Assembly (NCBI RefSeq): GCF_011046975.1
Contig: NZ_CP049253.1
Coordinates: forward strand, 248,001 to 312,000
Source: Microbacterium amylolyticum
GTDB taxonomy: Bacteria; Actinomycetota; Actinomycetes; Actinomycetales; Microbacteriaceae
Direction of reading: 5' to 3'
DNA: 64,000 bases
Positions 35,657 through 45,678 of this stretch are shown one piece after another. The notes beneath the pieces were generated by a model. It was not told where the DNA came from and ran no database searches. It saw only the letters and a program-made list of their open reading frames with translations. The translations under genes and the position numbers were made by a program. The first letter of the stretch is position 1; each line of letters starts with the position of its first letter.

Positions 35657-37255
35657 TCATCCCACGGAGGTATCCGGAGCAGAAACGATCGGAATCTCAG
35701 AGGTGCGATCGGACGCGTGAGCCGACGACGGCGTCACCTCTGGTTTCTCGCCGCGACGCAGCGCGCGGAAGAGGGCCATCGTCGCCTCCGACCATGCCGT
35801 GATGTTCCATCTCCGCGATGAACGAACGAGGTCGCGCATTCGTTCGCGTCGTTCTTCTCCGCTCATCTCGAGGGCGGCGTCGAGAGCCTTGTCCATCGCT
35901 TGGAAGCTGAACGGGTTCACGGGAATCTGCCCTTCAAGCAGAACGGCGGAGCCCGCGAACTCACTGAGGATGAGGACGCCAGCACCGTCGTCACCCTGCG
36001 CGATGCAGTACTCCGGTGCCACGAGATTCAGCCCATCCGCGAGGGGCGTGATGGAGCAGATGTCTGCCGCGCGGTAGTAAGCGACGAGTTCGTCCATGGG
36101 TATCGCCGTGGAGATCAGAGAAACCGGCTGCCACTGGAATGAGCCGTGTGTTCCGTTGATGCGCCCGGTGAGTTCTTCGATGCGTTGCTGGACCTCGTCG
36201 TACGCGGCGACGGCGCGGTTGGCGCCAACGGAGACGAGCATCAGTCGGACCTTTCCCCGCAACTCGGGGCGGCGAACGAGAAGACGCTCGAACGTCTCGA
36301 GTTGTTCGACATTGCCCTTGGTGTAGTCCGTGCGCGACACCGACAGGATCATCGTTGCGTCACCCACCCAGTCACGGATCTCCTGCACCCGCTGGTGGAA
36401 CCCATCGCGCGCCGTGAGCTCTTCGACGTAGGAGTCATTGACGCCCACCGGATTGGTCTCGATATGGATGGTGTGCCCGTGATGATCCATCAGCGTCGGG
36501 GTCCATCGCTCGCTGAGGGCGTCACCCCGAGGGGACATATCCGGGTCGGTCGGCTGGTCGGCAATGGTGCGCGCGGACGTGAGCGACCGAGCAACGGAGA
36601 CGAAGCTCTGGGCATAGCGCGGGATGTGGAAGCCGATCGAATCGGCTTCCAGGAGTGAACGAATGATTTCCTCGCGCCAGGGCAAAACGTTGAACATGCC
36701 GGAGGCAGGAAACGGCGTGTGGTGGAAGAACGCGATCTTGACGTCGGGCCGGAGCTGTCGGAGGTAGCCGGGGACAAGCCACAGGTTGTAGTCGTGGATC
36801 CACACGACGGCATCGTCGCTCGCGGCATCCGCCGCTGCTTGAGCGAAGCGACGGTTGACGTCGCGGAACGTATCCCAGTCGACGGGATCGTAGTTATAGC
36901 GTTCCTTAAAACCGTGCAGGATCGGCCAGAACGCCTCTTTCGACGTGAGGTGATAGAAGCTGGAGACCTCGTGCTCGGTGAGCGGCAACCGATTCACCTG
37001 GTACGAACCGTAGCTATCGTCGATATCGATGATCTGCTCGAACTGCGGGTTGTCCGGATCGTCCGCATGTTTCCACGCGACCCAGGACGCGGACTTCATT
37101 CGGCCCATCACCCCTTTGATCGTCGGGACGATGCCGTTCGGGCTCGAGTTCTCCCGAAGCTCGACGCTGCCGTCCGGATGGGTGACTTCCTCGTAGGGCT
37201 GGCGGTGATAGACGACGACGAGATCGCTTTTCGCGGTGACCTGCTGTGCATTCAT
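35657..37255 (-). CDS. ggpS: glucosylglycerol-phosphate synthase (GT20; OtsA-like)
   Basis: A 532-residue retaining glycosyltransferase of family GT20. The N-terminus (LVVVYHRQPYEEV, then NSSPNGIVPTIK and SWVAWKH) and YHLTSKEAFWPILHGF, WIHDYNLWLVPGYLRQLRP, FFHHTPFPASGMFNVLPW follow the pattern I recall for cyanobacterial GgpS rather than for trehalose-phosphate synthase OtsA, which begins with a VVSNR-type segment. GgpS joins ADP-glucose and glycerol 3-phosphate to give glucosylglycerol phosphate. Its start overlaps the HAD gene stop by 4 nt (ATGA), and gpsA, which makes glycerol 3-phosphate, opens the same operon. Confidence is high for GT20; moderate to good for GgpS specificity. Alternative: trehalose-6-phosphate synthase. 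Confidence 0.82.
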   Translation of the reverse strand: MNAQQVTAKSDLVVVYHRQPYEEVTHPDGSVELRENSSPNGIVPTIKGVMGRMKSASWVAWKHADDPDNPQFEQIIDIDDSYGSYQVNRLPLTEHEVSSFYHLTSKEAFWPILHGFKERYNYDPVDWDTFRDVNRRFAQAAADAASDDAVVWIHDYNLWLVPGYLRQLRPDVKIAFFHHTPFPASGMFNVLPWREEIIRSLLEADSIGFHIPRYAQSFVSVARSLTSARTIADQPTDPDMSPRGDALSERWTPTLMDHHGHTIHIETNPVGVNDSYVEELTARDGFHQRVQEIRDWVGDATMILSVSRTDYTKGNVEQLETFERLLVRRPELRGKVRLMLVSVGANRAVAAYDEVQQRIEELTGRINGTHGSFQWQPVSLISTAIPMDELVAYYRAADICSITPLADGLNLVAPEYCIAQGDDGAGVLILSEFAGSAVLLEGQIPVNPFSFQAMDKALDAALEMSGEERRERMRDLVRSSRRWNITAWSEATMALFRALRRGEKPEVTPSSAHASDRTSEIPIVSAPDTSVG

Positions 37256-38046
37256 GCGCTGACCTCCTGCGGGGGAGTCGGGTGAAGGGACATGGCGCGG
37301 ATCGCTTCGGCGATTCCCGCGGCGCCCGGAAGAGCACAGCGGTACGCCGATTCCAGGTGAGCGGTGGCGTCGACAAGATCTTGTTCGGCGTTTCCGACGA
37401 CGGCCCCGCGCAACCCCGTCTGGAACATGGACAGGTCGTTGCCCGTGTCGCCGGCGACGAGCACGCGGTCTCGATCGATTCCGAGCTGCGCGATGAGCCG
37501 CAGAAGCGACGGCCCCTTTGACACTCCTCCGGGCAGGACGTCGAGGTAACAGCCGTGGGAAATGAGAATATCGAGGCCCGCCTTTTCGAGCGGAGCGACG
37601 CTTGCGGGGTCGTAGCGGTCAGGGTCCCAGTGATACGAGACGCGGTGGCGGAACGGGGTGTTCTGTTCCGTGAGCCCCGGCGCATCGCTCAGCACCTCAC
37701 GGGTCCAATCTCCTCGGTCTTGCCAGGCATGACGGATGTGTTCCTCGAGCTCGGGAAGAGGGGTCACGGTGCCGTTGTCGATGCCGGCGATCGTCGTTCC
37801 GACGTCGCCGATAACGTAATCCGGCCAGGGGGCGATCACACGGTCGCCGCGCCACGCGTCAGCGCCGTCGGAGCAGAGACGTTCGATATAGGCCGAATCC
37901 CGCCCGGTCACGAAGATCAGTCCGACATGTGATCTGTTCGCCGTGATCCAGTCGTAGAGGATGCGACGCTGGCGGGAGGAGCCACCGAGAAACGTTCCGT
38001 CGAGGTCGGTTGCGAGAACGACGCTCCAGTCTTCCGGGGATGACAT
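37252..38046 (-). CDS. HAD-IIB phosphatase, predicted glucosylglycerol-3-phosphatase
   Basis: A 264-residue HAD-superfamily hydrolase with sucrose-phosphatase-like features: motif I ATDLDGTFLGG (nucleophile Asp), motif II IFVTGRD, motif III Lys in GVSKGPSLL and motif IV VAGDTGNDLSMF, then GAVVGNAEQDL. It sits between gpsA (stop shares one base with this start, TGATG at 38044-38048, minus strand) and the GT20 synthase (4-nt overlap). The predicted role is to dephosphorylate the GT20 product, giving free glucosylglycerol. This is context-based; a trehalose- or sucrose-phosphate phosphatase role would need a different synthase. ATG 38046 is fixed by motif I being near the N-terminus. Confidence 0.82.
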   Translation of the reverse strand: MSSPEDWSVVLATDLDGTFLGGSSRQRRILYDWITANRSHVGLIFVTGRDSAYIERLCSDGADAWRGDRVIAPWPDYVIGDVGTTIAGIDNGTVTPLPELEEHIRHAWQDRGDWTREVLSDAPGLTEQNTPFRHRVSYHWDPDRYDPASVAPLEKAGLDILISHGCYLDVLPGGVSKGPSLLRLIAQLGIDRDRVLVAGDTGNDLSMFQTGLRGAVVGNAEQDLVDATAHLESAYRCALPGAAGIAEAIRAMSLHPTPPQEVSA

Positions 38047-39164
38047 CAGTTGAGTCCTTGGAATCGTTGTGTGACGGCTTCGACAGCGGGATGGGCGATT
38101 TCGACGTGCAGTCCGCGCGGTTCGGCACGGATCGGCGAGGCCCAGAACTCGGCGAAGGCGTCTCCGATGGGCTGACCGTCTTCGACAATGGACCGCACCA
38201 TTTCGCTGATCGGCATGGTGATTCCGAGGAGGCGCGCCAGGTCCGTCACGGTGACGGCGCCGAGACGTCCCTCGACGACAACGGACTGACCGCCAAAGAC
38301 CTCGGCGTCGCTCACACCTTGGCCGCGCTGAAAGCCGTAGGAGAAGTTGCGCGATTGGCGGGACGAACACGTGAGCATCAGATCACCCAGCCCGCCCAGT
38401 CCCGTCACGGTTTCGCGTGTGCCGCCGAGTCCGACGGCGAGCTCCTTCATCTCGTCGAGTCCGCGCGTGATGATGGCGGCGCGCGAATTTTCGCCGAATC
38501 CGGCGCCCTCCAGGATGCCGCAGGCGATCGCGATGACGTTTTTCACAGCGCCGCCGACCTCGACGCCCGGCATATCGTCCGAGATGTAGGGGCGAAACGC
38601 GCCGGTCGCGAGGGAAACCGCCATGCGCGTTGCCGCGCGCTCGTGAGGTGGTGTGCGCACGCCGGATGTGCAGGCGACCGTCACCGCCGTCGGGTGCCCC
38701 GCGGCGGTTTCCGTTGCGAAGGTCGGTCCCGTGACGGTGCCGACGGCTCGGCCGGGAGCGGCTTCCGCCGCGACCTCGCTCATGAGCAAGCCCGTTCCGG
38801 CTTCGATGCCCTTTGCGCAGACGAACAGGGGAACGCCCGGAGCGGTGATCGCGCCGATGCGCCGGGACATGTCACGAATGGTCGTCGATGGGGTGACGAG
38901 CAAAATGGCGTCCGCGCCGCGCACTGCATCCTCGAGGACGGTCGTTGGCCGGATTCCCGGCGGGAGGTCGATGCCCGCGAGGTACTTCGTGTTTCCGCGT
39001 CCGGCGGCGATATCCTTCGCGAGCGCATCGTCGCGAAGCCACAGCCGAACATCTCGCTCGGCACGAGCAGCGACGGCGGCGAGAGCTGTGCCCCACGCGC
39101 CACCGCCGATGACCGCAATGTGTTCGTACGGGGTGGTGTTTCGCATGTCTGATCGCATTGCCAC
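38046..39164 (-). CDS. gpsA: NAD(P)-dependent glycerol-3-phosphate dehydrogenase
   Basis: A 372-residue enzyme reducing dihydroxyacetone phosphate to sn-glycerol 3-phosphate. It has a Rossmann GGGAWGTALA motif near residue 20, VTGPTFATE, and the catalytic Lys in VGGAVKNVIAIACG, followed by NSRAAIITRGLDEM and GLGGLGDLMLTCSS. Three in-frame ATGs (39164, 39158, 39146) precede the Rossmann strand; I give the longest. Unlike the common linkage of gpsA to D-Ala-D-Ala ligase, here it heads the gpsA-HAD-ggpS operon, suggesting dedicated supply of glycerol 3-phosphate for glucosylglycerol, as well as possible use for phospholipids. Divergent from ileS. Confidence 0.93.
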   Translation of the reverse strand: MAMRSDMRNTTPYEHIAVIGGGAWGTALAAVAARAERDVRLWLRDDALAKDIAAGRGNTKYLAGIDLPPGIRPTTVLEDAVRGADAILLVTPSTTIRDMSRRIGAITAPGVPLFVCAKGIEAGTGLLMSEVAAEAAPGRAVGTVTGPTFATETAAGHPTAVTVACTSGVRTPPHERAATRMAVSLATGAFRPYISDDMPGVEVGGAVKNVIAIACGILEGAGFGENSRAAIITRGLDEMKELAVGLGGTRETVTGLGGLGDLMLTCSSRQSRNFSYGFQRGQGVSDAEVFGGQSVVVEGRLGAVTVTDLARLLGITMPISEMVRSIVEDGQPIGDAFAEFWASPIRAEPRGLHVEIAHPAVEAVTQRFQGLN

Positions 39165-39212
39165 CCACCATATCGATGTGGTCTTTCCTCACGGTTTCGG
39201 GCGGTAGAATCA

Positions 39213-39402
39213 GCCGTAACGGCGTTGAACCGGATATCACCGGGGAGCTCGTGGAAGAACAGTCTTCGGACCCAGTAGAACCACGCGGGGCAGGCCCGTA
39301 ACAGCCGCAGTGAGAGGGGTGCTGTTCCGACGGCACAACGCGGGGTGGTACCGCGGCCATGAGGTCGTCCTCGCAGTTCGTTCCTGACGCAACTGCTGGA
39401 GT
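39213..39402 (+). promoter_or_regulatory. T-box leader of ileS (isoleucine tRNA sensor, translational type)
   Basis: The leader shows the conserved T-box sequence GTGGTACCGCGG at 39345-39356, whose UGGU bulge pairs with the acceptor end of uncharged tRNA. A short stem I carries the specifier codon ATC (Ile) at 39236-39238 within GAACCGGATATCACCGGGGAGCTC, very like the ultra-short stem I of mycobacterial ileS T-boxes. There is no terminator with T tract; instead GCAGTT (39373-39378) can pair with AACTGC (39391-39396) next to the GGAG ribosome-binding site at 39398-39401. This fits translational control: uncharged tRNA-Ile frees the ribosome-binding site. Confidence 0.92.
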
Positions 39403-39405
39403 GAG

Positions 39406-42400
39406 ATGACCTACCCTAAGAGCCCATTCGGCCCCGCTGCCGAGAGCTCCGCCCAGGCTGTGACCCCTTCGCCTCGCTTCCCCGAAATCGAGGAGGAGAT
39501 CCTTGATTTCTGGAAGAAGGACGACACCTTCCACGCGTCGCTTGCACAGCGTGACGGCGCCGATGAGTGGGTCTTCTACGACGGACCTCCCTTTGCGAAC
39601 GGCCTGCCGCACTACGGCCATCTGCTGACGGGATACGCGAAGGACCTCTTCCCGCGCTTCCAGACGATGCTCGGCAAGAAGGTCGACAGGGTGTTCGGCT
39701 GGGACACGCACGGTCTGCCGGCCGAGCTTGAGGCGATGAAGCAGCTCGGCATCACCGAGAAGAGCGAGATCCTCGAGATGGGGATCGATGCGTTCAACGG
39801 CAAGGCACGCGAGTCGGTTCTCGCCTACACGCGTGAGTGGGAGGAGTACGTCACGCGGCAGGCGCGGTGGGTGGACTTCGAGCGCGGATACAAAACTCTC
39901 GAACCCACGTTCATGGAGAGCGTCCTCTGGGCCTTCGCGCAACTCCACGAAAAGGGCTTGGCATACGAGGGCTACCGTGTGTTGCCGTACTGCTGGCGCG
40001 ATCAAACGCCGCTCAGCAACCATGAGCTTCGGATGGACGACGACGTCTACCAGGACCGTCAGGACCCGTCGGTCACCGTGTCGTTCCCGTTCGTCGGCGA
40101 GAAGGCCGAACAGCTGGGGCTGACCTCGGTCGCCGCGCTGGCCTGGACGACGACGCCATGGACGCTGCCGACCAACTCTTCGCTCGCCGTTGGGCCCGAC
40201 ATCACCTATGTGGTTGTTCCTGCTCCCGCCGCGAAGGAGGGGCTGTTGGCAGAAAACGTCCTCCTGGCCGAAGACCTCCTGCCCGGCTATGCGAAGGACC
40301 TTGGCTACGAGTCGGCCGAAGACGCCGCCGCGGCCGTGACCCAGCGCATTGTCGGTTCTGACCTGGCGGGCGTGTTCTTCGAGCCGCTGTTCGATTACTT
40401 CACGGACACCGAACAGTGGGGGACGGAAAACGCCTGGCAGGTGCTCGTCGATGACTACGTCACGACCAGCGACGGAACGGGCCTCGTTCATCAGGCGCCG
40501 GCGTACGGTGAGGACGACAAGCGCCTCAACGATGCCGCGGGGATTCCCACGATCGTGTCGGTGGGTGACGACGGAACGTTCTTGTCGATCGTGCCGGACT
40601 TCGCTGGCCAGCTGTGGATGGACGCGAACATGGACATCGTTCGTCGTCTTCGCGGTGATGGGCGACTGCTGCGCCTGCAGTCGTATGTGCACAGCTACCC
40701 GCACTGCTGGCGCTGCCGCAACCCTCTGATGTACAAGGCGGTGTCCAGCTGGTTCATCCGTGTGACCGACATCAAGGACCGTCTCGTCGAGCTGAATGAG
40801 GAGATCTCCTGGGCTCCGGAGAACGTGAAACACGGCCAGTTTGGCAAGTGGGTCGAGGGGGCACGGGACTGGTCGATCAGCCGTAACCGTTTCTGGGGCT
40901 CGCCGATTCCCGTGTGGAAGTCGGACAACCCGGACTACCCGCGCGTGGACGTTTACGGATCACTCGCCGAGATGCAGCGCGATTTCGGGCGACTGCCGGT
41001 GAACGAGCAGGGCGATGTGGATATGCACCGCCCGTACATCGACGAACTCACCCGGCCGAACCCGGACGACCCCACCGGCCAGAGCACGATGCGCCGCATC
41101 GAGGACGTTTTCGATGTGTGGTTCGACTCAGGGTCGATGCCGTTCGCGCAGTTCCACTATCCGTTCGAAAATCAGGACTGGTTCGACGCGCACGCCCCCG
41201 CTGACTTCATCGTCGAGTACATCGGTCAGACGCGCGGGTGGTTCTACGTGATGCATGTGCTCGCGGGTGCGCTGTTTGATCGTCCCGCCTACAAGTCGGT
41301 TGCCGCTCACGGCATCGTGCTCGGCAACGATGGTCAGAAGATGTCAAAGTCTCTGCGCAATTACCCGGACGTCAACGAGGTGTTCGAGCGTGATGGCTCC
41401 GACGCCATGCGCTGGTTCCTGATGTCCTCCAGCGTTCTGCGCGGCGGCAACCTTGTCGTCACGGAGGAGGGCATCCGTTCGGGCGTTCGCGAGTTCCTGC
41501 TGCCGCTGTGGAACTCGTGGTACTTCTTCTCCACCTACGCGAATGCGTCGGGCGAAGGTTACGAGGCTACGTGGCGCACCGATTCGACGGATGTCCTCGA
41601 CCGCTACATCTTGGCTCTCACGGGCGAGCTGATCGACGACGTCAAGGGCGACCTTGAGCGCCTTGACTCGACGACGGCGTCCGCACGACTGCGCTCCTTC
41701 GCGGATGTTCTTACGAACTGGTACATCCGCCGCTCGCGCGACCGGTTCTGGCGCGGCGTGACGGCGGACCCGGCGAGCCGTGAGGCATTCGACACCCTCT
41801 ACACGGTGCTCGAAACCCTGACGCGCGTTGCGGCGCCGCTGGTTCCGTTGATCTCCGAGCGCGTCTGGCAGGGGCTGACAGGGGGCAGGAGCGTGCACCT
41901 CACCGACTGGCCCGATTCCGCCCAGTTCGCCGCCGCAGCAGATGTGCGCACAGCAATGGATGCGGTGCGTGAGGCATCGAGCGTTGCGAACGCACTGCGC
42001 AAGCGCGAAGGGCTTCGCGTGCGCCTGCCCCTCGCCCAGCTGACGGTCGTGACAACGGGCTCGGCCGGTCTGGCGCAGTTCGAGGACATTCTTCGCGATG
42101 AGCTCAACGTGAAGAACGTTGGCTTCGGCGAACTCACCGACATGACCGCCGAGGAATTCGGTATTTCTCACCGGCTCACGGTCAACGCACGCGCTGCCGG
42201 CCCGCGTCTCGGTAAGCAGGTCCAGACGGTGATCAAGGCGTCGAAGACGGGAGACTGGTCGGAACACGACGGTGTTGTGACGGCAGGAGGTATCGCGCTG
42301 GTCGAATCGGAGTACGAGCTTGAGCTCGACACCTCGGGCCGCCCGGGCGGCGAGGCGATTTCGACACTGCCGTCCGGTGGTTTTGTGATCCTGGACACAA

Positions 42401-42726
42401 ACACCACACCGGAACTTGAAGCAGAAGGCCTCGCGCGCGACATGATCCGTGCTGTTCAGGACACACGCAAGAACGCGGGATTCGACGTGAGCGACCGGAT
42501 CCGGTTGGTCGTGTCGTTCTCCGATGACGCCGATGCGCGGGCCGTGACGGCGGCATGGGACACCGCGGGAGTCGCGTCAGAAACTCTCGCAACCAGCCAC
42601 AGCGTTGACAGCGCTTCTGGCACCAGTGCACAGGGGGCCGAGTTCGTCCAGGTGATTCCCGCTGGTACCTACGCGAACGGTGGCGACGTCACAATCGGCG
42701 TCACCCGGACAGGAGAAACCGCATGA
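39406..42726 (+). CDS. ileS: isoleucine--tRNA ligase
   Basis: A 1106-residue class Ia synthetase, longer than the E. coli enzyme (938 aa) and matching the long eukaryote-like (IleRS2-type) form used by actinobacteria. The HIGH motif is [21 protein letters not shown] is [13 protein letters not shown], and the editing domain has [13 protein letters not shown] and [16 protein letters not shown]. The C-terminal region lacks the zinc finger of the IleRS1 form and ends in an anticodon-binding extension. ATG 39406 follows GGAG at 39398-39401 and the T-box leader. It overlaps folC by 4 nt. Confidence 0.97.
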   Translation: MTYPKSPFGPAAESSAQAVTPSPRFPEIEEEILDFWKKDDTFHASLAQRDGADEWVFYDGPPFANGLPHYGHLLTGYAKDLFPRFQTMLGKKVDRVFGWDTHGLPAELEAMKQLGITEKSEILEMGIDAFNGKARESVLAYTREWEEYVTRQARWVDFERGYKTLEPTFMESVLWAFAQLHEKGLAYEGYRVLPYCWRDQTPLSNHELRMDDDVYQDRQDPSVTVSFPFVGEKAEQLGLTSVAALAWTTTPWTLPTNSSLAVGPDITYVVVPAPAAKEGLLAENVLLAEDLLPGYAKDLGYESAEDAAAAVTQRIVGSDLAGVFFEPLFDYFTDTEQWGTENAWQVLVDDYVTTSDGTGLVHQAPAYGEDDKRLNDAAGIPTIVSVGDDGTFLSIVPDFAGQLWMDANMDIVRRLRGDGRLLRLQSYVHSYPHCWRCRNPLMYKAVSSWFIRVTDIKDRLVELNEEISWAPENVKHGQFGKWVEGARDWSISRNRFWGSPIPVWKSDNPDYPRVDVYGSLAEMQRDFGRLPVNEQGDVDMHRPYIDELTRPNPDDPTGQSTMRRIEDVFDVWFDSGSMPFAQFHYPFENQDWFDAHAPADFIVEYIGQTRGWFYVMHVLAGALFDRPAYKSVAAHGIVLGNDGQKMSKSLRNYPDVNEVFERDGSDAMRWFLMSSSVLRGGNLVVTEEGIRSGVREFLLPLWNSWYFFSTYANASGEGYEATWRTDSTDVLDRYILALTGELIDDVKGDLERLDSTTASARLRSFADVLTNWYIRRSRDRFWRGVTADPASREAFDTLYTVLETLTRVAAPLVPLISERVWQGLTGGRSVHLTDWPDSAQFAAAADVRTAMDAVREASSVANALRKREGLRVRLPLAQLTVVTTGSAGLAQFEDILRDELNVKNVGFGELTDMTAEEFGISHRLTVNARAAGPRLGKQVQTVIKASKTGDWSEHDGVVTAGGIALVESEYELELDTSGRPGGEAISTLPSGGFVILDTNTTPELEAEGLARDMIRAVQDTRKNAGFDVSDRIRLVVSFSDDADARAVTAAWDTAGVASETLATSHSVDSASGTSAQGAEFVQVIPAGTYANGGDVTIGVTRTGETA

Positions 42727-44126
42727 CGGACAACACTCGCGATTCTGGGGACGTCATATCGTCATCGACTCCGTCAGACCGGCGACGTGCGGACGATGCC
42801 TACGCGAAACTGCTGGCTCGCGCAGGGGAGAGGTGGGTGCAGCCCCGCCTCGAACGCACCGCCCGCCTGCTCGAGTATCTCGACAACCCACAGCGCACGT
42901 ACCGCGTCGTTCACATCACGGGCACGAACGGTAAGACATCGACCGCGCGCATGATCGAGAGCCTTATCAGGGCACACGGGCTGCGAACGGGCCTCTTCAC
43001 TAGCCCGCACCTCGTGCGATTCACCGAGCGTATCCTCATCGACGGCCGTCCCATCGACGATTCGGCCGTTGCGGAAGCCTGGGACGAGCTCGCGCCCTTC
43101 CTACCGATTGTGGACGCGGAACTCGCACAGGACGACCAGGAGCCGTTGACGTTCTTCGAGGTGCTGACGGCTCTCGCCTTCGTTGCCTGCGCCGACGCTC
43201 CCGTTGATGTCCTCGTGCTGGAGGTTGGCATGGGAGGCGCATGGGACTCGACGAACACCGCCGATGGTGATGTCGCCGTCTTCACGCCGATTGCTCTCGA
43301 TCACGCCGACCGACTTGGCAGCACGATTGAGGAAATCGCGCGAGTCAAGGCGGGAATCATCAAGCCTGGGTCTCTCGTCGTCTCGGCCCAGCAGGAGCCC
43401 GCCGCCGCGGCGGTGCTGCGTGAGGTCGCGAGCGACAGAGGAACGTCCGTCGCGTTCGAAGGCAGCGAGTTCTCGCGAGCAGGTGGCGCTCTCGCTGTTG
43501 GGGGACAGCTCGTCACGGTTCAGGGGCTTGCGGGCCGATACGACGAAGAGTTCCTTCCCCTCTTTGGTGCGCACCAGGGCGACAACGTGGCACTCGCGGT
43601 CGCGGCTGTTGAGTCGCTCATCGGCGGCGGCGAACAGCGGATTGCCCCCGATGTCCTCACGGAGGGCTTCGCCGAGTCGACATCGCCGGGTCGCATGCAG
43701 CTGATCGGGACGGAGCCGACTGTTCTCGTCGACGCCGCGCACAACCCGCACGGCGCGGCCGCTTTGGTGCAGGCGCTAGAGGAGACCTTCGATGTCGACG
43801 AATGGGGCGTCGTCTTCGGCGCGATGGCTGACAAGGACATCGCGGGAATCATTGAGCAGTTGCGCCCCGTGATCTCTCACCTCTTCGCGACCGAGGCGAA
43901 TAGCGATCGTTCGGCCTCCGCTGACGAGATCGCAGACATCGCCGAAGCGGCATACCTGCGCCCGACCGTGCATCGCGATATCGCTGACGCTGCAGATGCG
44001 GCCCGTGAATGGGCCGCTGAGGGCCAAAAGCGTGCTGTCGTCATCGTCGGATCGATCGTCCTCGGAGGCGAAGCCATTGCGCTCGCACGCGCTGAGGGAT
44101 GGAAGAAGCAGGGAACTGACCGATGA
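42723..44126 (+). CDS. folC: bifunctional folylpolyglutamate/dihydrofolate synthase
   Basis: A 467-residue Mur-ligase-family enzyme that adds glutamate to dihydropteroate and folates. The P-loop is [18 protein letters not shown], followed by [42 protein letters not shown] and [15 protein letters not shown], which are family signatures. It starts within the ileS stop (ATGA) and overlaps the DUF4233 gene by 4 nt at its end, so ileS, folC and DUF4233 are one coupled operon, a conserved actinobacterial arrangement. Confidence 0.95.
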   Translation: MTDNTRDSGDVISSSTPSDRRRADDAYAKLLARAGERWVQPRLERTARLLEYLDNPQRTYRVVHITGTNGKTSTARMIESLIRAHGLRTGLFTSPHLVRFTERILIDGRPIDDSAVAEAWDELAPFLPIVDAELAQDDQEPLTFFEVLTALAFVACADAPVDVLVLEVGMGGAWDSTNTADGDVAVFTPIALDHADRLGSTIEEIARVKAGIIKPGSLVVSAQQEPAAAAVLREVASDRGTSVAFEGSEFSRAGGALAVGGQLVTVQGLAGRYDEEFLPLFGAHQGDNVALAVAAVESLIGGGEQRIAPDVLTEGFAESTSPGRMQLIGTEPTVLVDAAHNPHGAAALVQALEETFDVDEWGVVFGAMADKDIAGIIEQLRPVISHLFATEANSDRSASADEIADIAEAAYLRPTVHRDIADAADAAREWAAEGQKRAVVIVGSIVLGGEAIALARAEGWKKQGTDR

Positions 44127-44530
44127 CGGATGACTCGACGCCCGCGCCCCGACCGCGCCGCTATCGCAGCCTGCCCGAGAAGCTCGGCAGCGCCGTTCTC
44201 GGATTTGAATCGATCGTCGTTTTCCTCGCGGGCCTGACCGTTTACGGCCTGAGAGCGCTCCCCGGCGACATCCCCGCGTGGTGGGCCGTGATCGCCGGTA
44301 CCGTGCTCCTGCTCGTCCTCATTCTGCTCAGTGGGATGCTCCGCTACCGGTGGGCGCGCGTCGCCGGATGGATCGTACAGGGGATCATCGCACTGGGTGC
44401 TCTGCTTGTCCCGTCGATTCTGTTGATCACGCTCATCTTCGGTGGGCTGTGGGCGTATGCGATGGTGGGCGGCGCCAAGATCGAGCGCCGCGTACAGCTG
44501 GCGAAGAACGACGACGACCTTCCGTCCTAA
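44123..44530 (+). CDS. DUF4233 domain-containing membrane protein
   Basis: A 135-residue protein with four hydrophobic segments and cytoplasmic termini rich in charged residues. The sequence LGSAVLGFESIVVFLAGLTVYGL matches the DUF4233 family, which in actinobacteria regularly sits between folC and ndk. No function is established. It overlaps folC by 4 nt. Confidence 0.85.
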   Translation: MTDDSTPAPRPRRYRSLPEKLGSAVLGFESIVVFLAGLTVYGLRALPGDIPAWWAVIAGTVLLLVLILLSGMLRYRWARVAGWIVQGIIALGALLVPSILLITLIFGGLWAYAMVGGAKIERRVQLAKNDDDLPS

Positions 44531-44594
44531 GCAGGAACATCGACACCGCGCGATAGCGTTGGTGCCACCCCCTCCCCATAACAGGAAGGCAGAC

Positions 44595-45011
44595 ATGTCC
44601 ACGGAACACACCCTGGTCCTTGTGAAGCCCGATGGCGTTGCGCGCGGCTTGACCGGCCAGATCCTCGCTCGGATCGAAGCAAAGGGCTACGAGCTCGTCG
44701 ACCTGAAGAAGTTCACGCCCGGCCGTGAGCTGCTCGAGGCGCACTATGCCGAGCACGAGGGAAAGCCCTTCTACGAACCGCTCGTCGCCTTCATGATGTC
44801 CGGCGATGTCGTCGCCGCGAAGGTGTCGGGACATCGCGTCATCGAAGGATTCCGCTCGCTTGCGGGAACCACCGACCCCACGACGGCGGCGCCGGGAACT
44901 ATCCGTGGCGACCTCGGCCGTGACTGGGATCTGAAGGTGCAGCAGAACCTGGTGCACGGCTCTGACAGCTCCGAGTCTGCCGAGCGTGAACTCGCGCTCT
45001 GGTTCGGTTAA
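44595..45011 (+). CDS. ndk: nucleoside-diphosphate kinase
   Basis: A 138-residue enzyme balancing NTP pools by phosphate transfer through a phospho-histidine. Signatures: TLVLVKPDGVARGLTGQIL at the start and NLVHGSDSSESAERELALWF with the catalytic His near the end. ATG 44595 follows GGAAGGCAG. A very strong terminator lies just downstream. Confidence 0.97.
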   Translation: MSTEHTLVLVKPDGVARGLTGQILARIEAKGYELVDLKKFTPGRELLEAHYAEHEGKPFYEPLVAFMMSGDVVAAKVSGHRVIEGFRSLAGTTDPTTAAPGTIRGDLGRDWDLKVQQNLVHGSDSSESAERELALWFG

Positions 45012-45026
45012 GGGTTACTCAGCAAC

Positions 45027-45072
45027 AACACAACGGCGCCGCTTCCCCGAGGGGAGGCGGCGCCGTTGTGTT
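45027..45072. terminator. convergent terminator between ndk and the VKOR gene
   Basis: A 22-bp stem, AACACAACGGCGCCGCTTCCCC paired with GGGGAGGCGGCGCCGTTGTGTT (one T-G wobble) with a 2-nt apex, between two convergent genes. Confidence 0.9.
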
Positions 45073-45081
45073 GGGCGCATG

Positions 45082-45678
45082 TCAGAAGAACATGTCGAGA
45101 AGGTTGAGGCGAAGTTCTGCGATAACGGCAATCGTGACGAAAGCGACCGTGACAATCAGGGGCATCCAGCCCATGAGGGTGTTCGCAAACGTGCGAACGC
45201 CGCGCGGCAGCGGGATTGCGCCGATTCGTACCGTGTGAAGGATCACCGCGAAGAACGAGGGAATCGTGACGACCCACGTCACCATGCACCAGGGGCACAG
45301 CGTTCCGAGGATGAAAATGCTCTGCCAGATGAGCCAGATCACGAACCCGAATGCGAAGGTCATTCCGCCGGCGAACAGCGCCCAGAACCACTTGGCAAAG
45401 CGCGCACCGGACAAAATGGCGACGCCAACGACCAGAGGCGCCATCCATCCGATGAGGCCGATTAGCGGGTTTGGAAAGCCGAACACCGCGCCCTGCTCTG
45501 ATGAGAGATTGGCCCCGCACTGAATGACGACGCTGAAGTCGCACGCCGCCATGTGGTCGGGGTCGGCGAGCACAGCGAGCTTCTCGAGGGTGAGCTCGAA
45601 GGCAGCCCATAGACCGACGGCGCCGGCAATGACCAACCAGAGTGCCAGAACGGTGGGACGCGTGTGCGTTTTCTCCAT
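45082..45678 (-). CDS. vitamin K epoxide reductase family membrane protein
   Basis: A 198-residue VKOR homologue with about five membrane helices. The redox-active pair is in GTLCPWCMVTW (CxxC) and the loop cysteines are in MAACDFSVVIQCG. In actinobacteria VKOR reoxidises DsbA-like proteins, passing electrons to menaquinone, and so drives disulfide formation of exported proteins. ATG 45678 (MEKTHTRP) is preferred; MNYSWHTKD at 45705 is an alternative nine codons upstream. Convergent with ndk, divergent from rne. Confidence 0.92.
   Translation of the reverse strand: MEKTHTRPTVLALWLVIAGAVGLWAAFELTLEKLAVLADPDHMAACDFSVVIQCGANLSSEQGAVFGFPNPLIGLIGWMAPLVVGVAILSGARFAKWFWALFAGGMTFAFGFVIWLIWQSIFILGTLCPWCMVTWVVTIPSFFAVILHTVRIGAIPLPRGVRTFANTLMGWMPLIVTVAFVTIAVIAELRLNLLDMFF

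Noticed and set aside
35657..38046. Trehalose-6-phosphate synthase/phosphatase (otsA-otsB) pair
   Set aside because: The synthase N-terminus follows the GgpS pattern, the phosphatase is of the sucrose-phosphatase type and gpsA is in the same operon; kept as an alternative in the gene entry.
38872..40833. A 653-codon minus-strand frame spanning the gpsA start and the T-box/ileS region
   Set aside because: It overlaps the T-box and ileS in antisense; no protein signature.
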